DNA from: CAVDWX01 sp963612735
Lineage (GTDB): Bacteria; Bacillota_I; Bacilli_A; RFN20; CAG-826
Reading direction: 5' to 3'
Length of the DNA stretch: 59,994 nt
Assembly (NCBI GenBank): GCA_963612735.1
Contig: CAVDWX010000043.1
Coordinates: 1 to 59,994 of the forward strand
Shown: positions 57,242 to 59,994 of the stretch, piece after piece
How positions within the stretch are numbered: the stretch's first letter is position 1
Layout of the letters: every line of letters begins with the position of its first letter
Position numbers and translations under genes: made by a program
Notes under the pieces: model-generated
Seen by the model: the letters and a program-made list of their open reading frames with translations, nothing else
What the model was told of the DNA's origin: nothing
Databases searched by the model: none

Positions 57242-59236
57242 TTACTTTTTTTCTTTAAGCCTTTTTACTTCAATAACAAAGTCATTGATACATGTGAGTT
57301 TACCGTAATTTTCTTCTGGAATTTCAATGTCAAATTTTTCATTTATTTCTTGCATGAGCTCGACGTAATTCATTGAATCTCCGCCTAGTTCATTAATCCA
57401 ATGAGCATTATCGTCAATTTTAAATTTAGGAAGAATTAAGACTTTTGAAACCAAGTCTTTTATTGGCTGTAGGATATTTTCTATAGTTTCTTTATCAAAT
57501 CCTTCAAAATGTTTTTCTTGATTATTAAAATTAAAAGAAACATATTCTCCGTTACTAGATTCTATTGCTTTTTTAATAGCAAATCTTTTTACTTTCATAT
57601 TGTTTGCTAATGGAAGATGCTTCTTAGCTAAATAGATGTCGTTTAAACGAACGTTATGTGGTAATTTATTTTCAATATCTTTAATTTCTTCTTTTAAAGA
57701 TATGAGTTCTTCATCGCTAATGGTATTTTCAACTTCAAGTACTAAAACGATGTCTTGAATTTCTTTGCTTTTTAAATTAACGCCTAATATTGTTGAGTTG
57801 ATAACATGAGGCAATTTTTTGAAATATATTTCGATTTCATCGGGATAGATGTTTTCTCCATCAGCGTTAATAATGACATCTTTAATTCGACCTTTGATAT
57901 AAAATAAATCGTCTTTATCATAGCTTGCTATATCGCCAGTGGCAAAATAGCCTTCTTTATCTAAAACAGTATCTTTTATTTCTCCATTTATGATTTCTCT
58001 TTTATGAATGGTGGGCGAACTGACTAATAGTTCTCCTTCTTTTTCATCTCCTCTAATTTTATATTTCACACCATAAAGAGGTTTACCGATACTTCCTTTT
58101 AAACGATCTTTGATATCGTATGAAAGTGTAACAGAGGTAACTCCTATTTCACTCATTCCATAACCATTATACAAAGGATAGCCAAGTCCATTGATAATAG
58201 CGGAGGTTTTATAGGTTAAATATCCACCGCCGGATATACAGTATCTAACCTTATTTCCTAATAAGCTCTTTTGAATTTTGTTTTTAACAATCTTTTTAGC
58301 TGCTGCTCCGGCTTCTTGTTCATTTATTTCCCCAAGATTAAATTTAATCATCTTTTCTAATAATTCTATTTTATCTTCGGGCAATAATTCTTTCTTTCTT
58401 TCAAATGACAAGGCTAAAGAATCCCAAAATAGTGGCACAGAATAGATATGACTTACGCCTACTTTTTGACAAATATTTCTAATATCATTGCTCGCTAAGC
58501 TTTTTGGGAATACCAATGTTTTACCGTAATATGTATACCATAAAAATACCGCAACAAAGCCGAAGATGTGATGAAATGGGATCATTGCTAGAATCTTAAT
58601 TCTTCCCATTTTTTTAGGATACATTATATCTTTACTAGTCTTAGCCATATCCAAAGAGCAGCATATTTGATGAACGAGATTTTCTCCGTTATAGACCATC
58701 AATTTTACATCTCCAGTTGTTCCACTTGAGCAAAAGATAACTTCATTTTCCCAATTAGGTTTAAAAGATGTTTTTTCATTATTTTGTAAGATGTCATCTA
58801 AAGATAATTTAATAACGTCGTATATATAGACATCATCGGTAATTATTGCAACCGCACCGCTTTGATTTATTAAATTGAACGTCCCTTCTTTACTAGTCTT
58901 AGCGTTGATGAGTAGGGGCTTATAGCCAGACATTAAAATAGCGTAAAAGATTTCACCCCAATGAGGGCTATTATTCAATTTTAAAACAATCGGTTTATGC
59001 TTTTCTTTAATTGATAAAAATCTAGAAATAGTGGAAGCAAATAAGATAGCATTTTGCTTCATTTTTTGATAATTATATTTTTTGATTTTTCCTTTATTAT
59101 TAACATATTGGACAGCAATTTCTTTCTTGTTTCTATCCATGGTCATCGTAAAGATATCTTCCATGGTTTTAGAAGTTTTTAAAAGCAATGATGCTTGCTC
59201 CATGAATTCTTGGACTTTATTATAATCTTGATACAT
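57242..59236 (-). CDS. Acyl-adenylate ligase fused to an acyl carrier domain
   Basis: 664 residues. An ANL-superfamily AMP-binding enzyme (about 1-520): CSSGTTGDVKLM P-loop, YNGYGMSEIG adenylate motif, GDIASYDKDDLFYIKGRIKDVIINADGENIYPDEIE hinge and C-domain. It is followed by an acyl carrier protein domain (about 585-660) with the phosphopantetheine Ser621 in GGDSMNYVELM. It should activate a carboxylic acid, probably a fatty acid, and load it onto its own carrier arm. GCGGGG precedes the ATG. A YfcE gene lies 19 nt upstream. The standalone gene, with no synthase or reductase next to it, is unusual. Confidence 0.9.
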   Translation of the reverse strand: MYQDYNKVQEFMEQASLLLKTSKTMEDIFTMTMDRNKKEIAVQYVNNKGKIKKYNYQKMKQNAILFASTISRFLSIKEKHKPIVLKLNNSPHWGEIFYAILMSGYKPLLINAKTSKEGTFNLINQSGAVAIITDDVYIYDVIKLSLDDILQNNEKTSFKPNWENEVIFCSSGTTGDVKLMVYNGENLVHQICCSLDMAKTSKDIMYPKKMGRIKILAMIPFHHIFGFVAVFLWYTYYGKTLVFPKSLASNDIRNICQKVGVSHIYSVPLFWDSLALSFERKKELLPEDKIELLEKMIKFNLGEINEQEAGAAAKKIVKNKIQKSLLGNKVRYCISGGGYLTYKTSAIINGLGYPLYNGYGMSEIGVTSVTLSYDIKDRLKGSIGKPLYGVKYKIRGDEKEGELLVSSPTIHKREIINGEIKDTVLDKEGYFATGDIASYDKDDLFYIKGRIKDVIINADGENIYPDEIEIYFKKLPHVINSTILGVNLKSKEIQDIVLVLEVENTISDEELISLKEEIKDIENKLPHNVRLNDIYLAKKHLPLANNMKVKRFAIKKAIESSNGEYVSFNFNNQEKHFEGFDKETIENILQPIKDLVSKVLILPKFKIDDNAHWINELGGDSMNYVELMQEINEKFDIEIPEENYGKLTCINDFVIEVKRLKEKK

Positions 59237-59255
59237 ATTTTTACCCCGCTTGTGG

Positions 59256-59741
59256 TTATTTTATACGATATTGTTTACTAATTAATATTTTTTTGTCTTC
59301 AAATGAATACAAATTAATAGTTAATGTCTCGTTTTTGATTTCTAATATCATGTATGTTCTTTGATATTTGCTTCTTGGAAAATTTAAACTTCCAGGACAA
59401 AGAACAATTAAATTCTGTTCTTTTCTTATTTCTGGAATATGAGTGTGTCCGTGAACAAATATTTTGATATCATCTTTTTTGATTTCTTCCTCACTAATTA
59501 TTAGTTTGTGTTTCATTAATATATTTCCAATTGGCGTTGTAATAATTAATTTATTAGGAAATGATGAAAAATAATCGCAATTTCCTTTAACAGAAGAAAA
59601 AGGATAGATGTCTTCACTATTCATTTCGCTATCTCCGCTATGCAAATATAAATCCATATCTTGATAAATATTGAATAAGTCAATGAGCACGTTTTTATCA
59701 AGATGATTATCACTTACTAATAATATTTTTAATGTTTTCAT
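59256..59741 (-). CDS. YfcE/MJ0936-type metallophosphoesterase
   Basis: 161 residues. Calcineurin-like fold with LLVSDNHLD (DxH), LHSGDSE, VKGNCD (the GNxD box), KHKL and VHGHTHIPE (GHxH), then VLCPGSLNFPR. These small phosphodiesterases hydrolyse a phosphodiester or nucleotide; the physiological substrate is unknown. No Shine-Dalgarno; a TATTAA lies 5 nt before the ATG on the minus strand. It is probably cotranscribed with the ligase-ACP gene and divergent from the lipoprotein at 59816. Confidence 0.93.
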   Translation of the reverse strand: MKTLKILLVSDNHLDKNVLIDLFNIYQDMDLYLHSGDSEMNSEDIYPFSSVKGNCDYFSSFPNKLIITTPIGNILMKHKLIISEEEIKKDDIKIFVHGHTHIPEIRKEQNLIVLCPGSLNFPRSKYQRTYMILEIKNETLTINLYSFEDKKILISKQYRIK

Positions 59742-59780
59742 AAAATTTAATATGTTGGCATTTTAATAGCGAACAAAATA

Positions 59781-59809
59781 TTGCTAATGTATTTTACATC
59801 ATTTATTAT
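59781..59809 (+). promoter_or_regulatory. Leaderless promoter of the last lipoprotein
   Basis: TTGCTA (59781-59786), exact 17-bp spacer, TATTAT (59804-59809), then 6 nt to the ATG at 59816; no Shine-Dalgarno. Confidence 0.72.
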
Positions 59810-59815
59810 ATTCAT

Positions 59816-59994
59816 ATGAGAAATTCAAAACTATTACTTGGTAAATATTTATTTTGTTTTTCTATGATTGTGCCGTTACTTTTTGGATGTCAAAATAACG
59901 ATATTAATTATAATAATTATAGAACGTTTTTAAGTTCTTTTAAAAAAATTCATTCCAATGAGACTTATCTACCAGATGATGGATGGTACATGAT
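59816..59994 (+). CDS. Lipoprotein, 3' end cut by the window edge
   Basis: ATG 59816 opens a frame of 59 visible codons to the right edge. The signal has MRNSK, a hydrophobic core and lipobox LFGC (Cys25), followed by an Asn/Tyr-rich start of the mature protein. The fold cannot be judged from this length. It is divergent from the YfcE gene and has the clearest leaderless promoter of the window besides 5118 and 15735. Confidence 0.75.
   Translation, partial: MRNSKLLLGKYLFCFSMIVPLLFGCQNNDINYNNYRTFLSSFKKIHSNETYLPDDGWYM

Noticed and set aside
57143..57376. Plus-strand ORF of 77 codons over the rpsT/ligase region
   Set aside because: It is antisense to the end of the ligase-ACP gene and the rpsT leader, Phe-rich from AT bias, with no ribosome site.

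Overview
The window is AT-rich DNA from a low-GC Gram-positive type bacterium (Bacillota/Mollicutes side). Supporting signs are a T-box in front of valS, the rplU-prp-rpmA cluster with the N-terminally extended L27 of Bacillota, Rex with a bifunctional AdhE, the order tig-lon-ysxC, comEA-comEC-holA-rpsT, several lipoproteins with Gly/Ser-Cys lipoboxes, and a TPR-like DUF3196-type protein otherwise typical of Mollicutes. UGA is used as a stop (for example at the end of nadE), so this is not the Mycoplasma code. An uncultured, fermentative, host-associated Bacilli/Mollicutes-like lineage fits best; that assignment is inference. No rRNA, tRNA, CRISPR array, prophage or IS element was seen. One 10-N assembly gap lies inside recJ.

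Layout. 1-6.4 kb: accessory genes (two divergent lipoproteins, nitroreductase, O-acetyltransferase, DegV, a PAP2-like membrane protein divergent from an HTH membrane regulator, YggS). 6.5-13.1 kb: a Fic protein with altered motifs, an EF-G paralogue, then rex-adhE for NADH-sensing fermentation. 13.1-18.3 kb: a decayed alpha/beta hydrolase, a secreted endonuclease I lipoprotein, an intact alpha/beta hydrolase, and a membrane protein/LemA pair. 18.3-25.6 kb: pyruvate kinase behind a palindrome, a BaiN/HI0933 flavoprotein, GNAT, an FtsX-type ABC exporter and XdhC. 25.8-34.8 kb: TPR-like protein, tig-lon-ysxC, T-box-valS, and a 60-residue peptide translationally coupled to radC. 34.9-44.7 kb: rplU-prp-rpmA, obgE-nadE, ruvA-ruvB, secDF, recJ, a lipoprotein. 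44.8-52.8 kb: relA-hisS-aspS, tkt, greA. 52.8-60 kb: comEA-comEC, a low-molecular-weight phosphatase, holA, rpsT, an acyl-adenylate ligase fused to an acyl carrier domain, a YfcE phosphoesterase, and a truncated lipoprotein.

Main points from the hunt. (1) An identical 20-bp element followed at the same distance by GGAGG lies in front of both comEA-comEC and the small-peptide/radC operon. Neither has a recognisable housekeeping promoter, so this may mark a DNA-uptake/repair regulon; the 60-residue peptide has a leader resembling double-glycine peptides. (2) At least seven genes without a Shine-Dalgarno have a -10 hexamer exactly 6 nt before ATG, predicting leaderless mRNAs. (3) The HTH regulator has a perfect palindrome filling its own promoter spacer and a repeated TAGAGT half-site reaching into the divergent promoter. 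(4) Several housekeeping-family proteins lack residues normally essential in the family (Fic, the EF-G paralogue, SecDF).
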